Below, piece by piece: positions 37,601-48,385 of a stretch of 64,000 bases of DNA. The notes below the pieces were generated by a model, which worked only from the letters and a program-made list of their open reading frames with translations, was not told the origin of the DNA and did no database searches. Source of the stretch: Linnemannia hyalina (taxonomy: Eukaryota > Mortierellomycota > Mortierellomycetes > Mortierellales > Mortierellaceae); NCBI GenBank assembly GCA_019671135.1, contig JAHRHY010000003.1, positions 1,984,001 through 2,048,000 of the forward strand. Reading direction: 5' to 3'. The position numbers and the translations under genes were made by a program. Each line of letters opens with the position of its first letter. The first letter of the stretch is position 1.

Positions 37601-40600
37601 CCAGTTGCACGGGGTTCTTCATGGACATGACCTCCTTCGGCGTTGGCCGCCTCTGTCGGTACGCTGGTATGGACTTCGGATTCGGTAAGGGCCTCGTTCT
37701 TGATGTCCATGACGTGGGTGGCCCTCTCCTTCATCTCTCTGAGCTGACGACCCCTGCGGTGACCTTCCTGTTTCACAACCTTGACGAAGTTTTCCTGGTG
37801 CTTCAGGATCAAAGTGGCAACAGTTTGCTGCATGGTGGCGCTGGGGTGTTGAGCAGACTCCATCCGTGGGACCATAGGGCGAGGGGGAACCTTCGCTTCG
37901 GAGATCAGCCTAGCGATGTCTTCATGACCTGACATGCGAGCAAATTGGAGAGCTATTACAAAAGAAATGATTGTATAATTAGTGACATGGTTGATTGAAT
38001 GTGTTCAAGTAGAATAAAGTAGACCCTAAAACTGTAGCTTACCAGTCTTGCTATTTCTGTCAATGGCAGTGTGGTCAATACCCATGGCAATAAGCTCCTT
38101 GGCGAGTCGAGTCATGCCCTGCTGTGCAGCTATATGCAACATTGTGTGTCCAGAGTCGCTCTATATCCATCGGAGAATCGAATAGTTAGCCAATAGTTGA
38201 CGGAGAAAAGAAGAATGATATAGATATTCAAGCTTATTGGAAATAAAAGTACACTCTTACCTTGAAGGAAGGCAAAATGCGTCCTGGAGCAAGAATCTGA
38301 ACCGTGCGCAAAAACTCGAGTGCCATGTCTTCCTTGCCGGAGGCACTCCATGCGAAGCCAACATCAAAATCGTTTCCTACAAACGTTGTGGCATCATCCA
38401 ACAAGCCAAGTCCAACACCCGCACCTGCGCCATGAGCGTTGAGGATGTAGGCCAACTATGCATAGCAACAAAAAATAACAAGAAAGGACAGTTAATACAA
38501 AGGCCCCTCAAAAGGGCCATAATAACGTACGAAGTAAAATGCACCAATGGCTTACAGTGTTGTCCTGTGGGTACTCGTTCGACATGGCGTAGGAAAGCGA
38601 AGTTGCGGCGAGGTTGCAAAAGTCGTAGTCTGGTGGTGCCATGTACATGTAGTCGACCTGGTCTGTTTCGGGGCCAATAGGGTACGACATCGATGCAATC
38701 TTCACAGCAACAATGCCTGGCTTCAAGTTCTCCGCAGGAGGTGTGGTACACTCCATCACGTCGTGATGGGAAATGGTGACCAGCTCGGCAGGAACCTTGC
38801 CGAAAAAGACGACGGGGTTCTGTAGAAGATCAAAGTTGGCCCCGTGGATGGTGACTCGAGTACCTCCGAGGATAGTACCCTCGCATGGCGTGAGAGGGTA
38901 GATCTGTCGGAACTTGGGAGGGGCCATAGCTCGACCATTGGTGCCGTTGGGACCGTGGCCATTGCGGAGTCCATTCATGTTAGCATTGTCCATCGCAAGT
39001 GAGTTCACCATCCGCTCATCCATCGATCTTGGAGAGGCCATCGATGCTGAGCTGGCAGAAGGAGTACGCTGGTGACTCTTGACCATTGGGCTTCTTGAGC
39101 TCTCATTGCTCAAGGATGGGCTCTGAAGCATCTGCTCGTTGGGTGCCATCGCTGGTGACCGCGAGCCAGTGGAAGCTGGGGCATCGATATCAGTCAAGCC
39201 ATCCTCCTCCTCCTGGTCTTGCTCAGGGCCTCCGTTCTTGGATCGAGCCTCGCAGCAGATACGAAGCTTCACAGACCCACCGACGCGGACGACCTCGGGA
39301 AACGTTTGCAGGCGAACCACAAAGCCTTCTTGCTCATTGTGGTGATCACAGTAGCAGTTCAGCTTGATGCAGATGATCGCATGGCCCTTGCGGATGTCGA
39401 TCATGGGTTCACCGTTAGGGCTCTGTTTGAAGTTCTTGGCCAACACTTGCATGATCTACATAGTTGAAAGAGGTACAGTTGACGGCATTGTGAATACGCG
39501 GATGGTTACGACAATATAGAACGATGCAGCATTACAAAAAGCATTAAGTTACCTTTCTCTCGCCGTCCATACGCATGACACAAGCAGGGCAAGAGTCCTC
39601 AATGATGCGGTCTCTGTTATTTGGCGAGATGAGGACAATGTCCACGTCCAAGATCCTTGCCCCTCTCATCTCTAGAAACGTTTTTATCCGCGGAGAAAAT
39701 TAAGAATCGGAAAGCATACTTAATTAGTAGGGCAAATTCGCTAGAAAGAATTCTGTGGGTAAAAGACTGGACTGGAGCGCTCATCGATCATATTTGCCTT
39801 ACCATCGGGGCTCAGTTTTTTCTTTGGCTGTGCATTCTCTCTGAATCGATCGAGATTGAACCGCAAGTAATCCCAGTTTCGGACCACTTGCCGATTCGAG
39901 TCCAGGATGCTGGTCTTGAGGTAAATGATTGGCTCAATACGCAATGCATTCTTGTGCTTGACAGCAACATAGTGCCTCGGCTTCTTACGGAAGGTGTAGG
40001 CCTTGACATCGAACGCTGGAAAGTCAGAGAGAGACTGAGACGTGGCGTGCAGGAGTGGACCACCATGTGCTAGTGGCAAATGAGCGCCCTGTAACACCGC
40101 GCCGCTAAACAATACATAAGGAGCAAATGGTCTTTTAATTAGTTACTGGATCATCATATGAAGAACCGAAAAAAGAATAAGAGAGAAGTGGCGATCGTCA
40201 TTGTTTATGCAGCGTTGGCCGACTTACTTTGCCTGAGACCCAAGGCCAAGATGGACACCATTGGTCAGATCTTGATAGAAGGGCGTGTGCAATGACCGTG
40301 CATAAAGGTTGCTCATGGTCAATGGGTTTGACAGGTCAGAGACGAGCCCAGACCCATACTTGGTCTGATGTATACCAATAATTGCAGAACGACGGATGCA
40401 CGGATATAACAAAGGGGAGAGACACGAATGAAGAAGAAGGGGTTTGAGAAAAAAAGAAGAGATATGTGTGAGTGGTCACGTGCAGTCCACAAAACCAAAA
40501 CTCCAAAGAACCAACAGACAACTCGGAAGCCTGAACAGTCAAGAAGATTGTCCAGGGCAAGACACTAAGGCACACTCCTCATCCTTGTTTGCCTTCTTTC

Positions 40601-41919
40601 CTGTGTTGTGCGCTCTCTTGTGTTAGCATTGGCGTCGCCTGTGTGTGGGAGACTCTCCTCAGAAAGAGGGATCACCTTCAAAATGTCAAGAAAGGGCAAG
40701 GGCAAAAAAATTGTCAAAGGAAAAATAACAAAAAGGGGGAAGGAAAACAATGGCACTGTTGTCGGAACAGTGAGTGGGAAAGGAGTATTGAGATCATTAA
40801 GAAGGGATGGATGAGATATAGTCGCTGCTTTGTGCATTGGGCAAAAAATAATAATAAGAAGGGCGTCCAGTGGACCGAAGGATCGATGCTTCCGTTACTG
40901 GCAATATGGCCAATTTGACCGAAAAAGAAAGACGACTGAACGCAGATATTCTCGACGACACTCGATCTATTTACCTCAAACGTGTCCATGTAAGCTGGCA
41001 TAGAAGCAGTCGAAGATGGGCTTGTGGATGCGTGAGCGGGCGACCATGCAGGCGTCAAGCTATCATGGCTAGCCCGCGCCGGGTTCAGGTGGGGCGAGAC
41101 TTGAGGTGTTAGAGATTGTCGGGTTACCAAACGAGCGGCGGCGGCAACTGCGGAGACTGCAGCGGACGTGTCGGCCGCTGTGGCGGGGTGGGAGGTGACG
41201 GTCGAATGATGGGCCAGGCCCTCCGAGGGGTTCGATGGGTTGAGGGACGCGTGGGAGAGGAGCGGCGTTGTGGCCGACGAGGCTGGTGAAGGGTACATGG
41301 GATTGAAGCGTTGACCATAATGTGAAACGGACTTTTGCTTGTGAGGCGAAGCTTGTCTTGTTTGTTGGAGCTGATGTGGCGGAATTGGATCAAGAAGGTT
41401 TGGATACTGGTTGGACGAGAGTTGAAGCTCATGATGTGTATGCGGATGTGGCGGTATCACGGACGAATAGTGTTCGCTTTCTTGACTCTGTTGCTGTTGC
41501 TGCTGCTGCTGCTGGAGCGGTGAGATGGTTTCCGATCCATTGCGAGTTGTCGTATATGACGGATATCCTGACTGACCAGGGAGGGGCGCCGCTGGGAGGG
41601 GGCGACCATTGTGCTGTGTAAGTAACGGCATTTGGTGTTGCTGCTGCTGTAGCTGTTGGTTACTATGGTGGTGCTGTTGTGGTTGTTGCAATTGCTGGTG
41701 TATCTGTTGACTCTGGTTCTGTTGATGTTGCAGCTGTAGTTGTTGCTGTTGCAATAGTTGTTGCTGTGCTAGGGATTGTTGGGTGAGTGGTACGGGTTGA
41801 TATGCCTGTTGGTTCTGGAGGTGCTGCTGTTGTTGTTGTTGGAACTGTTGCTGCTGCTGCAGTGGTTGCTGTTGTGGATGCAGCGGTTGCTGGGGCTGGG
41901 GAGTGATCGAGTGGCGCAT
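34606..41919 (-). CDS. SPT23/MGA2-like IPT-ankyrin transcription regulator with C-terminal leucine-rich repeats
   Basis: Eight exons, 40975-41919, 40228-40364, 39803-40104, 39553-39671, 38556-39455, 38261-38455, 38043-38160 and 34606-37952, join in frame to 2020 residues. Residues 1-315 are poly-Q/H/P. Residues about 320-565 form the conserved Spt23/Mga2 N-terminal region (AYTFRKKPRHYVAVKHKNAL, RDRIIEDSCPACVMRMDGER, CIKLNCYCDHHNEQEGFVVR). An IPT/TIG fold follows at about 680-775 (IYPLTPCEGTILGGTRVTIH), then ankyrin repeats at about 800-925 (SGHTMLHIAAQQGMTRLAKE, then NSKTALQFARMSGHEDIARL). The final 1100 residues hold an acidic segment, an unassigned domain, and leucine-rich repeats (about 1400-1870). 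Yeast Spt23 and Mga2 are ER-anchored by a C-terminal helix and control OLE1; no such helix is visible here. Desaturase control is therefore uncertain. Confidence 0.85.
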
Positions 41920-43088
41920 ATTTAGTCGATGATCAAGAACGAGAGATTGAAGGAAGGACGAGGAGGAAGTAGAGTGTGGTGTGAATGGGGTAAGCTATGT
42001 GGGTGGTAGGTGGCGATTGTGTGAGGATAAATAAACAATAGGAATGATAACAACAGAAAGAAAAGGAGCTCGCTTGGGTGACGATGAGAAGCGGAGCGAG
42101 GGGAGAGAGCGAGAGCGAGAGAGAAGGAGGAGGAGGAGGAGGAGGAGGAGGAGGAGGGATGTGAGAGGTATGGTAAGGGTAAGGGAAGAAAAAAAAAAAA
42201 AAAAATGGAAGACGCAGAAGAGAGAGAGAAGAGGAGGGGAGACGGGAGAAAGAAGAAAGTCAATTGGCTGTGGCGTCGTCTGTCGGTACAACAACTACTT
42301 TCTCGTCCCCCTCCTCCCACCCCTACTTCCTTCGCTTCCTCGCCTAGTTTCCTCCTTCTTAGTCCCTTCTCTCTCACTCTCCTCTCTCACTCTCCTCTCT
42401 CGCTCCCGCCCACTCAATGCCCTGCCCTCATCCTTCACTCCATCTCTACACTGTTCTCATTGAGCTCTCTTTCCCAGGTCCACCCCGATTGTCTAATCCA
42501 ACCGTTTCACTCTTGTGCTCTCAGACCCTAAAAGAAAGAAAGCAGACTCTACTTTGCACAAGCATCGGTCGAATCTAGAGCCTTTCTCGTATCCACAGCG
42601 AAAAGTCGAAATCGAACCTGTTTGCCTTCTAGTCGAGTCTGACTAGTGTTCCGTCATCACTTTGAAGATTGAACTACCCAAATTGATAAAAAAAACACCA
42701 CGCCAGACTGGCATGTTTCATACGCCGCCAACGCCCTCTTTCTTTCTTTCTTCCTAGAGGTCGAATCGGTGCTTTCTTATACACGTTCTTGTATTTGTCT
42801 GTGTTTTTGCAAAACTACCAAAGCGTTACTCCACAACACAAATTGTATTGGCGTCGTTCGGTATTGACGTATTTTTCTTGGATTCCTATGCATGATTCCT
42901 GTCGGGAAGAAGGGAGGAAGCGTTGTCATAAACAACAATCGAGTATTTCTCTTCTCTCTCTCCCCACCTTCGCTTGCTTTGGACTTGTGGTGTGTTCATC
43001 AATTTGGAGTTTTGCGTTCCCAGACCTAGGAGGAGAAAAGAATACATGCATACGCGAAAAAGCCACCATTGGGAAAAAGAGGAAAATG
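41920..43088. other. Upstream region of the SPT23-like gene
   Basis: No gene recognised. On the plus strand it is purine-rich at 42050-42260, with an AGG trinucleotide tract at 42127-42155 and a poly(A) run at 42190-42205, which read as a pyrimidine-rich leader for the minus-strand gene. CT-rich sequence follows at 42300-42480. The 3' end of the SAD1 gene lies at the right edge. Confidence 0.5.
42127..42155. repeat. (AGG)n tract
   Basis: About nine AGG units upstream of the SPT23-like gene, reading CCT on the transcribed strand. Probable leader sequence. Confidence 0.85.
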
Positions 43089-43294
43089 TCAGTGTGCGAG
43101 AAAAAAAACAAGTAGCATAACAAGTAGCCAATTAGCATAGGGGGTACACCACATCGACGATTCTTTCCTATGCCAAACTGATCGTCCTTGCAAACCACAC
43201 TGCAAAATAGTAAGGACAGGGATGCATAATAGAAAATGACGAAGGAACAACGACAATGAAAGTGACAGTAAAAAAATATATGGGGACCCCGTAC

Positions 43295-45683
43295 CTGAAT
43301 ATAGGACTCGGACAAAAAGATCATCTGTGCATTGATCTCTTCCACAAACAGATCCTGGATCTGATACCATTGCTCTTTGGCGCGGTGCTGAAGGTGGACT
43401 TTGTAGCTTGTCGAGCTAGGGACAGATGGATCGCCCTCGTGCGTGATATTAGCCAAGAGGTCGTACTGCAATCCAAGCACCTTTTCTTTCTCTGGGTCAG
43501 CGACAACTATTGAAACAATAGTAGATAAGGTACACGGGTTAGCGTGTTACTTTAAACCATAGCACAATGGGAACATTTACAAGTGATACTGAAAAATACA
43601 TACACTCGGCCATGCTCAGGTTCTTGATAGGAAAAGTCACGATGGTCGGGTTCTTTTCCTTAGCAAAACTATTCTTGGAGAACCTCTTGATGTGAAGAAT
43701 AATGTAATTGGGGAGTCGAGTGATCTGGAACTTCTTTAGGTCTGCGACGCTTTCCTACAAGGTAGGGTGGCAATGGAACAATCAATAAAACGAATTAGCA
43801 CATGAAGAACAGCCCATGCCTGAGATCGCAACCCTTGTTTAGCAAACTCTAGGCAAGTAATTGTGAACGAACCTGGAGAGTCCTGCCGTCGTATTTCGAA
43901 AGGATGGTCGTCAAGGGAATCTGTGGAATGATGTTCTTCTCCAGTTCGTCGTGAAACAGCGGAGGCGGAGGCAATTCCAATGCTAAAAACAAGAATGGAG
44001 ATTTGGTCTTTGTAATGGCTAAGGTCCGTGAGTAGAGAACGGGAAATCAAATACCGCTTGTGTTAGTCGGCAAGGCATAAACAAGCAGATGAATGAAATG
44101 TCTGCGGAGTAATGAACACAAGCAAGCACAGAAGGCTGATCTCGTTCGTTTCGCCTCTATTGCCCATACCGCTGTCCGAGTTAAACATAGGGTCTGCGCC
44201 CTTGACTGCCTTGGGGTCGATTGGTTGAGTCTCGATCGAGAGCTCTCCTTGAAATGACGAATAGATGATACTGCTGTTCTTCTTCCTCGTGCCTCCAAGG
44301 TCTTTGTGCAATGTGTTGAGGAACCATGACAAGAACGCCAGTGGGTCGCTCTGTTCCGTCAACTTGAACTGTCTATTACTTGCGTTCGAAATTTCCTATA
44401 ATAATTAAGAGAGTTTTGGTGTTGGTGAGGATGAAGACTGGTCCGTGGAAGGCGAGCTGAAGTACGAGTTTCGACCCTGTGCCGTTCGGATGGTAACGCG
44501 AATGCTCTATTTGTCCGTTTTTCTCACCTGTAAAAGCTCGTGTGGACTGACTTGGCCTTTGAATGCCGAAGGATTCCAGATCTTTCGCACCAACGTTCCG
44601 AACCGCTTCACGAGCTCTGACTTGTCGTCAAACTTTTGCAGCATAAAGTAGTCACGGATGTGAGGGATGTGGGCGAGAACCTGGATTACCACGTTGACAT
44701 AATCGTTTGATTTGATGTTGTTCAATCCGATAAAGCCTGGATGATGAAGATCGAGAGAAATTCCTTTGTTAGTAAGTGACTTCTACAGTCGTCAGAAGAA
44801 CAGAGCAAATAAGATGTCAATGGTTACCTGGGATATAAGGCTTGCGATTCAGATCAAACGATTGGCTAGAGTTCTTGTCCAATGCCTTGACTTGCGCATG
44901 TGTGAAACGAGGGTCCAAGACATACTAGACGAAGGACAACAAAACACATAAAACTGAGTGAGTAGGAAGATTTAGCACAGCAATTGGTACGCGGTATGAT
45001 CATGAAGCCAATAAATGGAAAGAGAGCCGCTCGAAGCTGCCTACCTTGATATCATCCAGCGAGCTGTCGGTTACTTCGTACGATTCTGGCAGAACATAGA
45101 CCTTGAGGGTGTTCAGATTGATGTACACATGGTGGTTCTCATGCAGACTGTGAAAGTAAGCGTGGGATGTTGTCCCGCGTCCTGAGGCGTGTCGAATATC
45201 GATCCAGAAAAAGCAAATAGATGAGAACAAAAACAATAACAAACGGTCAGTACCGCGTTATTCGCTCATTGCATCCGTCCAATGGCCCTTTATCAACTTC
45301 GTGTGCACAACGTAGTATGGGATTCAACCAGTCACTATACCTTGAAAGTACTTTCCACAGACAAGGCAAGCGTAGACGTTCAAGTTGGACAAGGAGACGG
45401 AGCAGACCTTCTCAAAATCAAAGTCCAACATGTAACGACGAATAGTGTCAAGATAGAGTCCTGAGCCCTTTCCTCCTACTCCTCCTGCTCCTGACGCTGA
45501 CACTGTGCCTGTTGCTCCATTAACGGATGCGCCACCCGTCTGGCCTTGTGCTGCTCCTCCAGCATCGATCTTTTTCCGCTTGAAGCGGACGGAATGAACA
45601 GCGACATCGTCATCAGAGAACGAATCATCGTTGTGCTCGTTCTTTCTTGATGCCTCGTTAGTCGTCGCGTCCTTAGTATCCAT
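43295..45683 (-). CDS. SAD1: SAD1/USP39, U4/U6.U5 tri-snRNP assembly factor (inactive USP fold)
   Basis: Splicing factor with a zinc-finger UBP domain followed by a catalytically dead ubiquitin protease fold. Exons: 45341-45683, 45045-45181, 44828-44924, 44528-44736, 44170-44395, 43873-43982, 43604-43754, 43295-43506. These give 495 residues. The ZnF-UBP region shows VYACLVCGKYFQGRG and SHAYFHSLHENHHVYINL. The USP fold starts GFIGLNNIKSNDYVNVVIQV, where Asn-Asp replaces the Thr-Cys of active enzymes, as in USP39. Later motifs are NPSAFKGQVSPHELLQ, DPLAFLSWFLNTLHKDLGG, ITRLPNYIILHIKRFSKNSF and EQWYQIQDLFVEEINAQM. The final exon is unclear. Homologues end YIQ-(I/V)-W-; here, after the donor at 43294, the nearest acceptor gives VW only in the wrong phase, so the true C-terminus probably lies between 43089 and 43205. 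The velvet gene ends 165 bp upstream on the same strand. Confidence 0.92.
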
Positions 45684-45848
45684 TGTGCGTGAAGGCTTTT
45701 GAGATCGTCTTTGAGGTTGGTGGAAGAAAAGAGTGATCGTATTCAAACATGAGAGAGCTTTGACAACTTCAACGAGCTGGTGTAGTCACGTGTGAACAAT
45801 GTGAGAGGAAATGTAATTTGGTGGCGGAATCAGAGCAACTTTATTCAA

Positions 45849-48385
45849 TTATTCCTTGGATGGCTTCTCATCTTTCCTCGAAGGGATTCTAATCGAGTAC
45901 TTGTTGAGATGGTTCGCAAGGTCATTGTTGTCTAGTAAAAGCGAAAGTCGGAAGAAAAATAATATTCGTCATGTTAACAAATTGGTCTCACAAGTGTACT
46001 ACGGTGTACTACATCCAAACAACAAAAAAATTGAAGGGTGCCGTACCACAAGCACCGAGGAACTTTTTAGGAGATTGCACATGAATTGGATCTGAGAACA
46101 CTTGGTAGAGTATCTCTGTTGTCGTCCTAGGAACCCGCAGAAACAACAAAAACAAATTGGTCCCAAAAAAATGTTAATTAGTATTTGCGTACATACATCA
46201 CAGATCAGCGGCGAAATAAGAGAAACAACGCGCTGGTAATTTAGCAAAACCTACCCTTTCATTTGCATCACATCGCAAAGGGTGAATCGTAGCTTGAACA
46301 CGCCCTCCGTCCGAATTGAGAGCATGTTGAATGCGAACCAAATGTGAGTCGTTCTTCCGTCCAGATCGGGAGCTGACTGTCCTCCCACGGTAGTTTGGCC
46401 GACAAGATTAGGAGTCGACAAATTCTCCCAGTCAGACGGCTCTCCGTAGTGATAAAATTCGTATTCGTCAATGGGTCCCCTTCCATTCCCGTCATACCGG
46501 CGTCCACCTCTTTCGGCCTGTTGGTCTGGTTCAATTTTGATTGGGTATTGTTGCGAATTGTGTTCTCGTTGAGCCCATGATCCATGGTTTTGGTTATGGT
46601 AGGGAAATGTGATGACTGAGGTACGTGGAGGAGCAAATTGAATCGGCGTTGGATCCGTCACGTATCCTAGCTCGCCTACGGTTTGGAAAGAGGAAAAAAG
46701 GAACAGTCGTCAACAAACTCGGAAAGAAGATGAACATGAAGACCTTTGAAACCAACTGCTTCTAGCAGCAATGCGAGGTCGTATCTGGGTTACCTCCGTG
46801 GTCTCCGTGGTCTGCTGAGGCATGAGGCTCAGACATGTATGTGAAGGCTCGTGTCGGTGACTTTGTGGAAGCGATTGAGGAGATCAGCACCAGGTTGCGC
46901 TCAGTGACTTCATCTTCCAGCCAAAGGTCAGCATTGACCATGAAAGCCTGTCGGCAAAGTGCACTATGAACCAAGTCAAAATAATAAAGAAATAATAAAG
47001 GATGTTTTAAATTCAGACCATGGCGGCGTAATAATCCCACTCATTACATTTCAAGCCGAGAGATCGGTTAAGAGTATGTGGTTTTGTGCTTGGACTCCCT
47101 TCTTCCTAGCCCCCTTTCCCCCCCCCCCTTATTTATCGCCATTGCGCGCTCCCGGGAAAACGCAAACACAGAAAACGAAACAACAAAACAAGGTTGGAAC
47201 TGGGCTGGAGTAGAGTGTTACACGATACGTCTTTAGTTGATCTGGTCATGTCGACCACCCACACGTCTTTTTATGTTGACACAATGGTCCGTCTGTCCTC
47301 CCCGCAAGGAACATCTTGCCTTTTATTTTCTCTGTTTTCTTCCCGTTCCATATGCACTCCTTTTGCTGTGGTCATGAACTGTCAGTCATCCCTGCATTCA
47401 GAGCCTCATGAAAACAATGATAATCAGAGGAGCACGGCCTCCATTTCTTCTCTTCGTCTGCCAAAACACTGTTTCCCGCGCCTTTTTCTTTCTCTTTCCT
47501 GAAGCCATTTGCCACCCTCAATTTGTGTGTTTGGTGCGCATGTGTTGATATGTGAATCAGCTGTGAATATCGTCATGGGGGATTCTTACTCTCCAGTGAC
47601 GATCCTGCCTTCTTTTGTTATGGCTATCAGTTTGAGGACGGGAGCAGGAGTAATATTGCGACGATCCTGTCATATTTTTTTACGTTCAATAGAAATGGAT
47701 AAGAGAAACAAAAGAAGAAGAAAAGGTTAAAGAGGGACCAATGACCCTCGTGATTGGCAATCGGGCAAGCACAAAAAATAACGTCAGGGTCGGGAGTTGA
47801 GTTGTGAGTTGAGAGTTGAGAGTAAAGTTGGATAGGATCGGGTAGGTGATCTTTGTTGTCCCGGATCGGAGATTCTCCTAAAGGGCTTACTCGCTTGCGC
47901 CAAACGGAATTATTTGATTGTCGATGTCGTTATTGCTTTTCTATCTTGTTGTTTGTTATTGTTTTTGTTACCTTATCACCAAAGCCGCACATTCGAGCAC
48001 GCTGAGGCTGTTGTACAATCTCCAAGGAATACGACCTATTGGTTGTTATCGAGTGCAATTAGTTAGCATTCAGTTAGAAAAAAGAAAGGAGGTTAAGATT
48101 TCCATGTGTCATCGATACTCGCAACAGAGCAATCTGATGCCCTGCCTGACCAGCGGATATACTTTGCCCCTTGTGGAAGTCATTTTACCCAAGCTAATTC
48201 GTTTTTCTTCTTCGTTTTTTTCTCTTCTTCCTTATTTTCTTTTCTTCCACTTCATCATTCCATTGAAAAAAGGGGGAGGGGAATGGGAGGAGAGTGGGTT
48301 TTGTTGCAACTTACAATTCGCTGGGGTCAATGTTGAGATCGTCCTCGTCGGTGTGGTGATCATGATTATTTCTGTAGTTGATCAT
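45849..48385 (-). CDS. Velvet-domain regulator, VelB-like
   Basis: Velvet proteins are NF-kappaB-like DNA-binding regulators of fungal development, light response and secondary metabolism. This gene shows no long open frame; seven exons joined by hand, 48315-48385, 47972-48035, 47590-47666, 46794-46963, 46255-46675, 46047-46126 and 45849-45931, give 321 residues with every phase agreeing. Velvet elements in order: SYSLEIVQQPQRARMCGFGD, DRRNITPAPVLKLIAI, FMVNADLWLEDEVTERNLVL, NLVGQTTVGG with SAPDLDG, then LSIRTEGVFKLRFTLCDV, ILYQVFSDPIHVQSPKKFLG, and a short tail with IRIPSRK. Between STKSPTRAFTYMSE and ENLSTPNLVGQ there is an insertion of roughly 95-100 hydrophilic residues. A long insertion inside the domain is a known mark of VelB and not of VosA, so I favour VelB-like. 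Domain call is firm; subfamily is inferred. Confidence 0.88.
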
